Numbered from the stretch's first letter, positions 1 through 8,052 are shown. The stretch is DNA of 64,000 nt from Pseudomonas purpurea (GCF_039908635.1 NZ_CP150918.1:1364001-1428000), one strand, 5' to 3'. Made by a program: numbers and translations. The notes: generated from the letters alone by a model not told the origin.

Positions 1-436
1 CCTTACGGAAGATCGCTTCGTTACCGACCACCACGCGAACCACGCTGCGCGAGCTGTTGGCGATCTCGATGGCGCGCAGGATTTCGCGCTCGTTGCGCTC
101 CTCGTCCGGGCTGATCCAGATCCCCAGGGTCACCCGCAAGCCGAACTCTTCCGCCAGCTTGGGAATGTCACCCAGGGTGCCGTCGACCGAATAGGTCCGA
201 ATGTTGTCGGTCAGCTTGCTCATGATCTCCAGGTCGCGACGCATTTCATCGTCGGACGGGAACTGGTTCTTCTGTGGGTACTGGCCTTGCTGGAACGGCG
301 AGTACGAAAAACCGGAGATCTGCTCAGGCCAGTTGGGGGTCGTGACCGGGCGGTTGATCAGCGCCCAGAAACCGGTGAACAGCGCGGCGATGGCCAATAC
401 CACCACCAGGTTGAGTCCAAATTTACGCGATGACAT
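1..436 (-). CDS. Membrane-anchored GH17-type glucan enzyme, N-terminal part (cut by window edge)
   Basis: The first 145 codons of a leftward gene are visible; the rest lies beyond the left edge. The protein starts MSSRKFGLNL and has one hydrophobic helix at about residues 8-25, so it looks inner-membrane anchored. After it come FSYSPFQQGQ, RTYSVDGT, GIWIS and VVVGNEA, which resemble the barrel strands of glycoside hydrolase family 17; GNE would carry the acid/base glutamate. In Pseudomonas such N-termini often belong to long proteins that also have a glycosyltransferase part and are annotated as beta-glucan synthases. Whether this one has that second domain cannot be seen. Its start is ATG at 436 with only a weak upstream SD. 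Family assignment is fairly firm; substrate is not known. Confidence 0.72.
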   Translation of the reverse strand, partial: MSSRKFGLNLVVVLAIAALFTGFWALINRPVTTPNWPEQISGFSYSPFQQGQYPQKNQFPSDDEMRRDLEIMSKLTDNIRTYSVDGTLGDIPKLAEEFGLRVTLGIWISPDEERNEREILRAIEIANSSRSVVRVVVGNEAIFRK

Positions 437-681
437 AGCTATTTCGGGTTCCAAAAGGTGTGGAACGAGGGAACGGTCGGCATGCGCCAAGGGGCGCGCA
501 TCCTACACTGGCCTGCAACTGACCGTACAGCGGTCAGAATCAAGCCCGACATTGGGCAAGCCATCTTCATTTAAGTTCTTGGCCGGATGCATGACCGGGC
601 AAATATCCTTGGCTGACAGATTAATTAAAGCAGGCGAGCTGCCGTTCATAGCGCAAAGATGCTCTTGGCCCGCATCGGCCC

Positions 682-687
682 TATAAT
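682..687 (+). promoter_or_regulatory. -10 box of the tcdA promoter
   Basis: A perfect TATAAT stands 26 bases before the tcdA ATG, so the transcript would have a very short leader. No good -35 hexamer is seen 16-18 bases upstream. The assignment rests on the -10 box and its position. Confidence 0.5.
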
Positions 688-713
688 GCGCGCCGGTTTT
701 TAGGGTAGTGGTC

Positions 714-1526
714 ATGAGTACAGAAGATCCGCGGTTTGCTGGCATCGCTCGTTTGTATGGTATCGAGGGCCTGGAACGTTTGCGTGCAGCCCATGTGGCG
801 ATCGTTGGCGTGGGTGGCGTCGGTTCCTGGGCGGCGGAAGCCATCGCCCGGTGCGGGGTTGGCGAAATCTCGCTGTTCGACCTCGATGACGTGTGCGTCA
901 GCAACGCCAACCGTCAGTTGCACGCGCTCGATAGCACGGTCGGCAAACCAAAGGTCGAGGTCATGGCCGAGCGCCTGCGCGGGATCAACCCTGACTGCAC
1001 GGTGCACGCGGTGGCGGATTTCGTCACCCGCGACACCATGGCCGAGTACATCACGCCGAATATCGATTGCGTGATCGACTGTATCGACAGCGTCAACGCC
1101 AAGGCAGCGCTGATCGCCTGGTGCAAGCGCCGCAAGATCCAGATCATCACCACCGGTGGTGCGGGCGGGCAGATCGACCCGACGCTGATCCAGGTCTGCG
1201 ACCTGAACCGCACGTTCAACGATCCGTTGGCTTCGAAAGTGCGTTCCACCCTGCGCCGCGATTACAATTTCTCCCGCACCGTGACTCGCCACTACAGCGT
1301 GCCGTGTGTGTTTTCCACCGAGCAACTGCGCTACCCGAAACCGGATGGCAGTATTTGCTTGCAGAAGAGCTTTGTCGGCGACGGCGTGAAACTCGACTGC
1401 GCGGGCGGTTTTGGTGCGGTGATGATGGTGACGGCGACGTTCGGCATGGTCGCGGCGACCAAAGCGGTGGATAAGATTGTGGCGGGCGTGCGGCGCCCGG
1501 CAGACAAGATCAAGCCTGCGCAATAG
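714..1526 (+). CDS. tcdA: tRNA threonylcarbamoyladenosine dehydratase TcdA (CsdL)
   Basis: A 270-residue member of the E1/ThiF superfamily. It dehydrates t6A37 to the cyclic form ct6A in ANN-decoding tRNAs, using ATP in the cytoplasm. The ATP-binding loop GVGGVG is at residues 32-37, followed by the usual DLDDV acidic turn and NANRQ. The ATG at 714 was chosen over a GTG at 708 because MSTEDPRF matches the family start and TAGGG lies 8 bases before it. In Enterobacteria TcdA works with the CsdA-CsdE sulfur-transfer pair. Both partners lie just downstream on the opposite strand, which supports the call. Confidence 0.95.
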   Translation: MSTEDPRFAGIARLYGIEGLERLRAAHVAIVGVGGVGSWAAEAIARCGVGEISLFDLDDVCVSNANRQLHALDSTVGKPKVEVMAERLRGINPDCTVHAVADFVTRDTMAEYITPNIDCVIDCIDSVNAKAALIAWCKRRKIQIITTGGAGGQIDPTLIQVCDLNRTFNDPLASKVRSTLRRDYNFSRTVTRHYSVPCVFSTEQLRYPKPDGSICLQKSFVGDGVKLDCAGGFGAVMMVTATFGMVAATKAVDKIVAGVRRPADKIKPAQ

Positions 1527-1535
1527 TTCTGCTGT

Positions 1536-1667
1536 TGTGGCGAGGGAGATTGCTCCCGCTGGGTCGCGAAGCGGCCCCAAAATCGACCGCCGCAGGTTGT
1601 CAGACACACTGCATTCATAGATTTACGACTGCTGCGCAGCCGAACGGGAGCAAGCTCCCTTGCCACA
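1536..1667. repeat. REP-like inverted pair between tcdA and csdE
   Basis: The left arm begins TGTGGCGAGGGAGATTGCTC and the right arm ends GGGAGCAAGCTCCCTTGCCA, an imperfect inverted pair. Inside is a second small palindromic pair (TCGCGAAGCGG; CTGCTGCGCAGC). The word differs from the GTGGGAGC-type REPs elsewhere in the window. It sits between convergent genes and may help end both transcripts. Confidence 0.7.
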
Positions 1668-1671
1668 GGTA

Positions 1672-2076
1672 TCAGTCGGCGAGTTCGTGCATCCGCTGCA
1701 GCACGGCATTGAGGCCATTACTGCGCGACGGCGATAGCTGTCGGCTCAGGCCCAGTTGACTGAACCAGTCCGGCAAGTCCACCTGTTGCAACTCGGCGGC
1801 GGACAAGCCGTTGACCCGTGCCAACAATAAAGCCACCAACCCGCGAATCAACCGTGCATCGCTGCTGGCGGCAAACTGCCAATGGTCGTCCTGCAATGCG
1901 CCCACCAACCACACCTGGCTTTCGCAGCCATGCACGCGGTTGGTCTCGATCTTGTCCGCATCGCTCAACGCCGGCAGGCGATCGCCCCACTGCATCAACA
2001 GGCGTGCCCGTTGCTCCCAGCCAGCGGCGGCCTGAAAGGTTTCCAATGCCACTACGGCATCAGTCGGCAGGCTCAT
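1672..2076 (-). CDS. csdE: Sulfur acceptor protein CsdE (SufE-like)
   Basis: A 134-residue SufE/CsdE family protein that takes persulfide sulfur from the cysteine desulfurase CsdA and passes it on. The acceptor is Cys51 in the motif VHGCESQVW. The WEQRARLLMQWGDRLP segment is also typical. Its ATG overlaps the csdA stop by 4 bases (ATGA), so the two are translationally coupled in the order csdA-csdE. Nearby tcdA completes the CSD/TcdA set. The name csdE rather than sufE rests on this pairing. Confidence 0.92.
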   Translation of the reverse strand: MSLPTDAVVALETFQAAAGWEQRARLLMQWGDRLPALSDADKIETNRVHGCESQVWLVGALQDDHWQFAASSDARLIRGLVALLLARVNGLSAAELQQVDLPDWFSQLGLSRQLSPSRSNGLNAVLQRMHELAD

Positions 2077-3278
2077 CGCAACAACTCCAGGGCTTGATCA
2101 AGCGCTTCGAAAAAGCGCTCAAGGTCGTCCGAATCGTTGTACAGCGCCAACGAAACGCGGATCGCCCCGGCCAGTTCGAAGCTTTTCAGCAACGGCATGG
2201 CGCAGTGATGCCCGGCGCGCACGGCGATGCCCTGTTCGGTGAGCAGGTGCGCCAAGTCGGCATTGTGCACGCCTTCAACGACAAAACTGGCCAGCGCCAA
2301 TTGCGGCTTGCCCAACAACCGAATGCCGTTGCGCGCCTGCAAACCTTTGAGCAAATAGTCATGCAACGCCGCTTCGTGGGCCGACACCGCGTCCTGGTCC
2401 AGGCCCGCCAAATAGTCGAGCGTCGCCCCCAGCCCGATCACGCTGGCAATCGGTGGCGTGCCGGCTTCAAAGCCCAGCGGCGCCGGGCGAAAGCGCGCGT
2501 CGTGGTAGTTGGCGTCCAGCACCATTTCGCCGCCGAACTGCCACGGGCGCAGCTGTTGCAAGGCCTCGTTGCGGCCATACAACACGCCGAGGCCGTCCGG
2601 GCCGTAGAGTTTATGGCTGGAGAATACGTAGAAATCACAGCCTAGCGCCTGCACGTCATGGCGACCATGGACCACACCTTGGGCACCGTCGATCACGGTC
2701 AGGGCGTTTTGCGCCTTGGCCAGCGCCAGCAGCGGTGCCAGCGGCTGCCAGGCGCCGAGTACGTTGGACAGCTGACTGACCGCCAGCAACCGTGTGCGGG
2801 GGCCGATCAACAGTGCGGCGGCGTCGAGATCGATCAAGCCGTCGGCATCCAGTGGCAGCACCACCAGTTTCAGCGCGCGGCGGTGCGCCAATTGTTGCCA
2901 CGGCAGCAGGTTGGCGTGGTGTTCCAGGGCGCTGATGACGATTTCATCGCCTGGGTTGAATGAGTGTTCCAGGCCATAAGCCAGGAGGTTCAGCGCAGAG
3001 GTCGCGCCGTGGGTAAAGATGATGTGCCCGCTGTCGCCCGCATTGAGCCACTGAGCGATTTTGCTGCGGCTGTCCTCGAACGCCTGTGTGGCGTGAGCAC
3101 CGGGCAAGTGTTGCGCACGATGGACGTTGGCCGCGCCATTGGCGTAGTAGTGCGTCAGGGCATCGATCAGGGCTTGGGGTTTTTGCGTGGTGGCGGCGTT
3201 GTCCAGATAGGTCTGGTCTTGCCGTTGCAGCGCGGCGATGGCCGGGAAATCGGCACGCCAGGGAGAAGGAATCATCAT
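2073..3278 (-). CDS. csdA: Cysteine desulfurase CsdA (class V aminotransferase fold)
   Basis: A 401-residue PLP enzyme that removes sulfur from cysteine, giving alanine and an enzyme persulfide. The Schiff-base lysine is Lys223 in SSHKLYGPDG and the persulfide cysteine is Cys359 in AGHHCAMP, the short group II (SufS/CsdA) form of this loop. DNAATTQKP near the N-terminus is also conserved. The start at 3278 (MMIPSPWRADFP) is preferred, with AGGGCT upstream; a longer reading from 3299 adds MSLGLHN. It is first in a two-gene operon with csdE. REP elements separate it from dapD. Confidence 0.94.
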   Translation of the reverse strand: MMIPSPWRADFPAIAALQRQDQTYLDNAATTQKPQALIDALTHYYANGAANVHRAQHLPGAHATQAFEDSRSKIAQWLNAGDSGHIIFTHGATSALNLLAYGLEHSFNPGDEIVISALEHHANLLPWQQLAHRRALKLVVLPLDADGLIDLDAAALLIGPRTRLLAVSQLSNVLGAWQPLAPLLALAKAQNALTVIDGAQGVVHGRHDVQALGCDFYVFSSHKLYGPDGLGVLYGRNEALQQLRPWQFGGEMVLDANYHDARFRPAPLGFEAGTPPIASVIGLGATLDYLAGLDQDAVSAHEAALHDYLLKGLQARNGIRLLGKPQLALASFVVEGVHNADLAHLLTEQGIAVRAGHHCAMPLLKSFELAGAIRVSLALYNDSDDLERFFEALDQALELLR

Positions 3279-3320
3279 GTTGTGCAGCCCTAATGACATG
3301 GGCGGGCGTACGCCTGACCT

Positions 3321-3387
3321 TGTAGGAGTGAGGCTTGCCCGCGAAAGCAGTGTATCTGACACACCGCTTTTCGCGGGCAAGCCTCAA
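3321..3387. repeat. REP hairpin upstream of csdA
   Basis: A palindrome with arms GAGGCTTGCCCGCGAAA and TTTCGCGGGCAAGCCTC. The outer word TGTAGGAGTGAGG at its left edge finds an inverted partner at about 3536-3548. That places a second REP element inside an older palindrome (see Part 2). Confidence 0.75.
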
Positions 3388-3413
3388 TGCCAGTCAGTTA
3401 AGGCGCGGAACCA

Positions 3414-3501
3414 GTGGGAGCGGGCTTGCTCGCGAAAACGGTGTGTCAGGCGACATCAATATTGACTGGGCCGCGGTCTTCGCGAGCAAGCCCGCTCCCA
3501 C
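3414..3501. repeat. REPIN between dapD and csdA
   Basis: Two inverted copies of the REP word, GTGGGAGCGGGCTTGCTCGC at the left end and its complement at the right end, form an 88-base hairpin. It is flanked by a perfect 15-base inverted repeat (AATGCCAGTCAGTTA / TAACTGACTGGCATT). Confidence 0.85.
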
Positions 3502-3564
3502 ATGAATTGCGCATAACTGACTGGCATTAGGGCAGCCTCGCTCCTACAAGTGATAGCGCTGTGC

Positions 3565-4599
3565 TTAGTTGTGAGCGTGCAGCGCTTCGTTCAGTTCGAT
3601 GGCCGATTTGTGGGTTTTGCATTCCACGGCACCGGTCTCCGAATTGCGGCGGAACAACAGGTCAGGCTGGCCGGCCAGTTCGCGGGCCTTTACCACTTTG
3701 ACCAGTGCGTTGTTCTCGTCCAGCAGTGCCACTTTGGTGCCAGCGGTCACGTACAGCCCCGACTCGACGGTGTTGCGGTCGCCCAACGGAAAACCGATAC
3801 CGGCGTTGGCGCCGATCAGGCAGCCTTCACCGACCTTGATCACGATGTTGCCGCCACCCGACAGGGTGCCCATGGTCGAGCAGCCGCCGCCCAGGTCCGA
3901 ACCCTTGCCGACGAACACACCAGCCGATACACGACCTTCGATCATGCCCGGGCCTTCGGTGCCAGCGTTGAAGTTGACGAAGCCTTCGTGCATCACGGTG
4001 GTGCCTTCGCCCACGTAGGCGCCCAGGCGGATACGTGCGGCGTCAGCAATACGTACGCCAGCCGGCACCACGTAGTCGGTCATTTTCGGGAACTTGTCGA
4101 CCGAGAACACTTCCAGCCATTCGCCACGCAGGCGCGCTTCCAGTTGATGCTCGGCCAGCTCGCTCAGGTCGATGGCGCCTTGGCTGGTCCAGGCTACGTT
4201 CGGCAGCAACGGGAAGATTCCGGCCAGGTTCAGGCCGTGCGGCTTGACCAGGCGATGGGACAGCAGGTGCAGCTTGAGGTAAGCCTCAGGGGTGGAACTC
4301 AGTTGTGCGTCTTCGGCCAGCAGGGTGGCGACCAGCGGCTTGTGGCTTTCGGCCAGGCGGGTCAGCAGTGCGGCTTGAGCGGCATCGACGCTTTTCAGTG
4401 CTTCGGCCAGTTGGGCGGCTTGAGCGGTGCTGAAGGCGATGGCCTGATTGCCTTCGGTATAACCCAGGATCGGGGCAACGGCGGCGACCAGTTCGGCCGA
4501 CGGCTTGAGCACAGGTTGGGCGTAAAACACTTCCAGCCATGCGCCTTGACGATTCTGGGTACCAACACCAAAGGCCAGGCTGAACAGGGTAGTGGACAT
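3565..4599 (-). CDS. dapD: 2,3,4,5-tetrahydropyridine-2,6-dicarboxylate N-succinyltransferase DapD
   Basis: A 344-residue cytoplasmic enzyme of the succinylase branch of lysine/meso-diaminopimelate synthesis. It uses succinyl-CoA to acylate tetrahydrodipicolinate. The length fits the longer pseudomonad DapD type. The C-terminal half carries left-handed beta-helix hexapeptide turns (VRIADAARIRLGAYVGEGTT, then GCLIGANAGIGFPLGD). The start MSTTLFSLAFGVGTQN is at 4599 with an AGAGG-like SD upstream. DapC, the next but one step, is encoded about 3.5 kb away on the same strand, beyond the protease island. Confidence 0.96.
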   Translation of the reverse strand: MSTTLFSLAFGVGTQNRQGAWLEVFYAQPVLKPSAELVAAVAPILGYTEGNQAIAFSTAQAAQLAEALKSVDAAQAALLTRLAESHKPLVATLLAEDAQLSSTPEAYLKLHLLSHRLVKPHGLNLAGIFPLLPNVAWTSQGAIDLSELAEHQLEARLRGEWLEVFSVDKFPKMTDYVVPAGVRIADAARIRLGAYVGEGTTVMHEGFVNFNAGTEGPGMIEGRVSAGVFVGKGSDLGGGCSTMGTLSGGGNIVIKVGEGCLIGANAGIGFPLGDRNTVESGLYVTAGTKVALLDENNALVKVVKARELAGQPDLLFRRNSETGAVECKTHKSAIELNEALHAHN

Positions 4600-4632
4600 G
4601 CAAATACCTCTAACGAAATTGAACGGGCAAGC

Positions 4633-4995
4633 TTAGTTGATCGCTGCCGCGTAGATGTCTGGCTTGAAGCCAATCAGGGTTCTGTCCCCGAGATCGAGCA
4701 CCGGGCGCTTGATCATCGAGGGTTGTGCGAGCATCAGTTCGATAGCTTTCGCCTGGTCGAGATCGGCTTTGCGTTCGTCGTCGAGTTTGCGAAAGGTCGT
4801 GCCTGCACGGTTGAGCACCACTTGCCAGCCGTGCTCGTTGCACCATTGGGTCAGGTGTTCACGGTCGATTCCGGCCGTTTTGTAGTCGTGAAAGTCATAT
4901 TTTGCAGCGTGTTCATCGAGCCAGGTGCGCGCCTTTTTCATGGTGTCGCAGGCTTTGATGCCGAAAAGGTGCAACGTTTTGCTTGAAGCGGTCAA
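4633..4995 (-). CDS. ArsC/Spx-family reductase-like protein (YffB type), TTG start
   Basis: A 120-residue thioredoxin-fold protein of the ArsC/Spx superfamily. It has a single N-terminal cysteine (Cys16 in GIKACDTMKKA) rather than a CxxC pair. RPVLDLG and LIGFKPDIY near the C-terminus are typical of the YffB branch, whose substrate is not established, so arsenate reduction should not be assumed. The TTG at 4995 is chosen because AAAGGGGGC lies just before it and the homology begins there. An in-frame ATG at 5073 would add 26 residues of unlikely sequence. It lies directly upstream of dapD in the same direction. Confidence 0.85.
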   Translation of the reverse strand: MTASSKTLHLFGIKACDTMKKARTWLDEHAAKYDFHDYKTAGIDREHLTQWCNEHGWQVVLNRAGTTFRKLDDERKADLDQAKAIELMLAQPSMIKRPVLDLGDRTLIGFKPDIYAAAIN

Positions 4996-5222
4996 GGAAT
5001 TGCCCCCTTTGGAGGTGCTGGAAATGAAGGGTGACGGATTATGCCATGACCGGACGGGTTCGGCGTCAGCCACGTCCGGGTGTTACCCGTGACGGGGGCG
5101 GTACCCCGGCCAGGTACGCGACCTTTGTGCCGCAGCCAGCCCGCAGTCTAAGCGGCAAATATGGCACTTCGACGGCAGCCTGTTGCTTGATGTGTGCCGC
5201 TTTGAGCGGCAAGCCGCTCGGC

Positions 5223-5247
5223 CGTCATCACCCGGCGGGTGATGACG
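5223..5247. repeat. 11-bp perfect palindrome in a 240-bp stretch without a clear gene
   Basis: CGTCATCACCC and its complement flank a GGC loop. The surrounding stretch 5074-5275 holds no convincing coding frame. It does contain several GCGGCAA/TTGCCGC words. It marks the left edge of the protease island. No function can be assigned. Confidence 0.6.
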
Positions 5248-5275
5248 TGTTGCGCGCGCTGGGCTTGAGCGAGAC

Positions 5276-5305
5276 AAAACCGGGGCGCGTTAAACCCTGC
5301 GCGCC
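5276..5305 (-). terminator. Possible terminator after the protease gene at 5313
   Basis: Read leftward, GGCGCG and CGCGCC pair around a 10-base loop and are followed by CCGGTTTTGTC. The stem is short and the T run only four, so this is a moderate call. Confidence 0.45.
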
Positions 5306-5312
5306 AAAGGCT

Positions 5313-6038
5313 TTACTTTGGATAGATCTTGCGCATGAGTCGGCGGTCAAGTTTGCTGATGGTGGTGTTGGTTCCTACCGCCCATTCACCGAGGGTCAGT
5401 TCTGTAGGGATCGGGTAATGCATGATTGACGTTGTGTCGTAAGCGCTTTTATGAATTTCAGTGGTCGGGTAGGTTTTGAAAATGTTGAAGTCAGTTTCTT
5501 CTTCTGACCATTGAAAGTTGTTTTTGTAATACTCATAAACTTTCGGTGTGTCCCATGGAATGTTGGCGTCGGGATGTTGATGTTCATGCTCCATTCCCAG
5601 CGCGTGTCCAAATTCATGTATCACGACGGTATCAAACCCTGGGTCGTTAACCTCCGCGGATATATTCATTGTCTGCTGGTCGGCTGGGACCAGAAGCGCG
5701 TCCGTACCGACATAGGAGTAGTTATGAGGGTCTGAAAAGGCAATTCGAATATCTCCTTTTTCACCTTCGACGAATTCCAGCGTGAGGCTGATAGAGCGTT
5801 GCCATTGGCGGATGGCATTGACAGTGCCCGTGCGTAACTCCTCAGAGGGGTTGCCCAGAAATGCAATGCTCAAGGTCCGGTGATTACTCCAGAACTTGGT
5901 GTGGGTAGCAATAGCGCGCTTTCGACGCCCGCCGGGCGACGGGGTGTCAGTATTGTTGGCGTTTTCTGAGAGTGCAGCCTCCATGGAGAGTATAGGGTCG
6001 AGAGTATTCATGAGTTTGCAGGCTGTCAGAGCATTCAT
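5313..6038 (-). CDS. Metzincin (astacin/M12-like) zinc metalloprotease, copy 1
   Basis: A 241-residue protein with a ZnMc-type catalytic domain. The zinc site is HEFGHALGMEHEHQHP at residues 141-156 (zinc ligands His141, His145, His151; catalytic Glu142), and the Met-turn is SIMHY at 204-208. Upstream are KFW..RTLSIAF and SYVGTDALL, shared by all three tandem copies. No signal peptide or membrane helix is visible, so how it reaches a substrate is unclear. Residues 25-45, basic and low in complexity, may be a propeptide-like stretch. The start MNALTACKL fits the paralogue starts (a Cys at residue 7 in all three). It is the downstream-most gene of the leftward array. Target unknown. Confidence 0.85.
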   Translation of the reverse strand: MNALTACKLMNTLDPILSMEAALSENANNTDTPSPGGRRKRAIATHTKFWSNHRTLSIAFLGNPSEELRTGTVNAIRQWQRSISLTLEFVEGEKGDIRIAFSDPHNYSYVGTDALLVPADQQTMNISAEVNDPGFDTVVIHEFGHALGMEHEHQHPDANIPWDTPKVYEYYKNNFQWSEEETDFNIFKTYPTTEIHKSAYDTTSIMHYPIPTELTLGEWAVGTNTTISKLDRRLMRKIYPK

Positions 6039-6044
6039 ACTAAG

Positions 6045-6054
6045 CGTCCGTGTT
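6045..6054 (-). promoter_or_regulatory. AACACGGACG box before protease copy 1
   Basis: On the coding strand AACACGGACG ends 6 bases before the ATG. The same ten bases end 7 bases before the ATG of copy 3 (7888-7897). It may be a translation signal or simply the remains of gene duplication. Confidence 0.4.
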
Positions 6055-6129
6055 TAGTGTCTTGTGTAGGTAAAAGATTGCCGGCAGGTAGGGAGTGAAA
6101 ATGGTCGATGTGCCTGGCTGAAGAAGCCC

Positions 6130-6873
6130 TTATGGGTAGATGCGACGAACACTTGCGATGTCTGCGGCGCTGATGTGTGAGTTCTCCGCTTGTTCCCAGT
6201 CACCCACGGTGTACGTGTTGGACACCTTATAGTGCATAACCGAATGTCGGTCATACGGGGCGTAAGTCCGGTTGGCATCACGGGTGAGAGGCAAAACGTT
6301 CTTATCCACCTCCGCCTTCGACCAACCAAAATTCTGTCGATACAGTGCGTAGGTTTTTTCCTTGTCCCAAGGAATGCTCGCTTCAGGGTGTTGATGCTCA
6401 TGCATCAGGCCCAGAGTGTGCCCAAACTCATGAATAACGGTGAACTCGAAGCGGGGGGGAGGTGTAGTCGGTCCCCAGGAACATGGTTGGGTCGTGAGCC
6501 GGACTCGTCAGCGCATCGGTGCCGACTTGCGAGCTTCCGGTCCCGTCATAGTGAGGGGTCAAGTAAACCCGGATATCCCCTTCGTAATCCATATCGTTGT
6601 CAGGAAGCTCGATAAAGTCGAACGACAGGTTGACGTAGGGTAGCCATTTCCTGGCAGCGGCCTTGACTGCCTGGAACAAATCCTCGTCGTCTCGGGTGAT
6701 TGCAATTTTTAATGTTCGACCAGGCTTCCAATATTTGGTGTGTTCACTGACGCTGCGTTTTTTCGACTTGACCCGCTCTGAGGGGCATTGTCAGGTCGTT
6801 CGGAAGTTGCGGCTTCATACGAAGTTAAATCATGAGCACTTTCGAAGATTTTGCAGGGCTTGAAATCAGGCAT
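6130..6873 (-). pseudogene. Metzincin zinc metalloprotease, copy 2, broken by two frameshifts
   Basis: The reading starts MPDFKPCKIFESAHDL at 6873 and matches copies 1 and 3 up to PDNAPQ. A one-base loss near 6770-6785 then shifts the frame to RVKSKKRSVSEHTKYWKPGR. A second shift lies in a run of seven C on the coding strand (6453-6459). With six C the frame reads FEFTVIHEFGHTLGLMHEHQ and continues to the Met-turn SVMHY and a TAA at 6130. All zinc ligands and the catalytic Glu are intact, so the break looks recent or technical. Leftward, between copies 1 and 3. Confidence 0.82.
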
Positions 6874-7130
6874 TGAATGTATCCTTGTGAGTAGTGTTCG
6901 AAATGAAGCTTGTTGGTTGACTGAAAGTTAGTCGTATTGCAGTGTAGGGTAAAGTTGTGATTGTTGAGTGTTTGTTTCAGGTGGCCTAAGTGAGGTCGGC
7001 ACGGTACTGTACAGGCGAGAGCGATGTTACTTGTTGCGAGTGATAGTGTGTCGTTAGCGTTATATTTACGTGAGTCTGACGTGGTGCGGCTCAAGTGACG
7101 GATAGATTGATGGGGTACACGTTGCCTGAC
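6874..7130. other. AT-rich spacer between protease copies 2 and 3
   Basis: About 257 bases, clearly richer in A/T than the core genes, with no coding frame of note. AAGGAT lies about 12 bases before the copy 2 start. No terminator or clear promoter is seen. The composition suggests acquired DNA. Confidence 0.5.
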
Positions 7131-7880
7131 TTATTTGCTTTGTGATTCCGGGTACGGATATGCCTTGGCCATGAATGCTTTGTCTCCTTCACTGAGAACA
7201 AGATTCAAATCAATCTTGAAGTCGCCTTCGGTCCATTCCTGCCGGATTGCATAGTGCATGATGGACTGTGGGTCGTAGGGTGAGTAATTAACTTCACTGG
7301 CATCGAGAAGGTTGAAAAAGCGCTTGTCGACGACACTTCTCGCATAGTAATTGTCTTCATGCTCAGCACCATGGGCCTTGTAGACCGCTTCCTTGTTCCA
7401 GGGAATAGTCACCTCAGGATGCAGGTGTTCATGTTCGGCGCCCAATGCATGGCCGAATTCGTGAATCGTATTGGCGGTGAAGAACGTTAGCGAGATGTGG
7501 TGATCCGGTGACAGGCTCATGGTTGCCTCGTCCTGCTCAGGTACGGTCAAGGCATCGGTTCCAATATAAGACCAGTAACCGCTCTTGCTGGTGATGCGGA
7601 TCTCGGCTTCGCTACCTTCGACGAACTCAAATTTCAGATTGATGTGTGGCAACCAACGCTGTGCCGCAACTTTTACGGCGTCCTTGAACAATTGATCGCC
7701 GTCCAGGAAGGCAATGCGCAACGTGCGGCCGGGTGCCCAGAACTTAAGGTGTTTGGCAACTGCTCGCTTCTGACGCTTGGAAGGAACTCCGCGATTATCA
7801 GGGTTTTCGGTGATGGCGGCGTCGTAAGATGCCTGAATGTCTGCTGCTTTTTTAAGGGTGCAAAGTTCTAGTGTGTTCAT
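7131..7880 (-). CDS. Metzincin (astacin/M12-like) zinc metalloprotease, copy 3
   Basis: A 249-residue intact paralogue. The zinc motif is HEFGHALGAEHEHLHP (ligands His140, His144, His150; Glu141) and the Met-turn is SIMHY with Met208. N-terminal to it are SKRQKRAVAKHLKFW and GRTLRIAFL, then YIGTDALTVP. Compared with copy 1 it has a longer insert before the Met-turn (HGAEHEDNYYARSVVDKRFF). There is no signal peptide. It is the first gene of the leftward protease array, downstream of dapC and separated from it by a hairpin at 8053-8079. It probably has its own promoter in the AT-rich gap 7881-8050, though no clear one was found. Substrate and export route are unknown. Confidence 0.86.
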   Translation of the reverse strand: MNTLELCTLKKAADIQASYDAAITENPDNRGVPSKRQKRAVAKHLKFWAPGRTLRIAFLDGDQLFKDAVKVAAQRWLPHINLKFEFVEGSEAEIRITSKSGYWSYIGTDALTVPEQDEATMSLSPDHHISLTFFTANTIHEFGHALGAEHEHLHPEVTIPWNKEAVYKAHGAEHEDNYYARSVVDKRFFNLLDASEVNYSPYDPQSIMHYAIRQEWTEGDFKIDLNLVLSEGDKAFMAKAYPYPESQSK

Positions 7881-8052
7881 GAGTTAACGTCCGTGTTGTT
7901 GAGTTAAATATCTACTGTTTGCGGGTGTGAGGTTTTGTTGTTTTGCTGGTTGGGGTTTTGAAATGATGTGTTGTGCGTTTAAAGAATAAGCGCGGGCGGG
8001 GGAGTAAGTGAAGTTTAAATTAAGTTGGTTATATTGCTTTATATTTGAATAG

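Noticed and set aside
3321..3551. Possible CRISPR-like repeat array upstream of csdA
   Set aside because: The repeats are palindromic REP words of varying spacing, not regular direct repeats with unique spacers, and no cas gene is near.
4996..5073. N-terminal extension of the ArsC-like protein from an ATG
   Set aside because: The added 26 residues have no family counterpart, while a strong GGGGG SD precedes the TTG at 4995.
5031..5429. Rightward open frame over the island edge
   Set aside because: It has no SD or homology, runs antisense into the protease gene and is interrupted by hairpins, so it is treated as chance.
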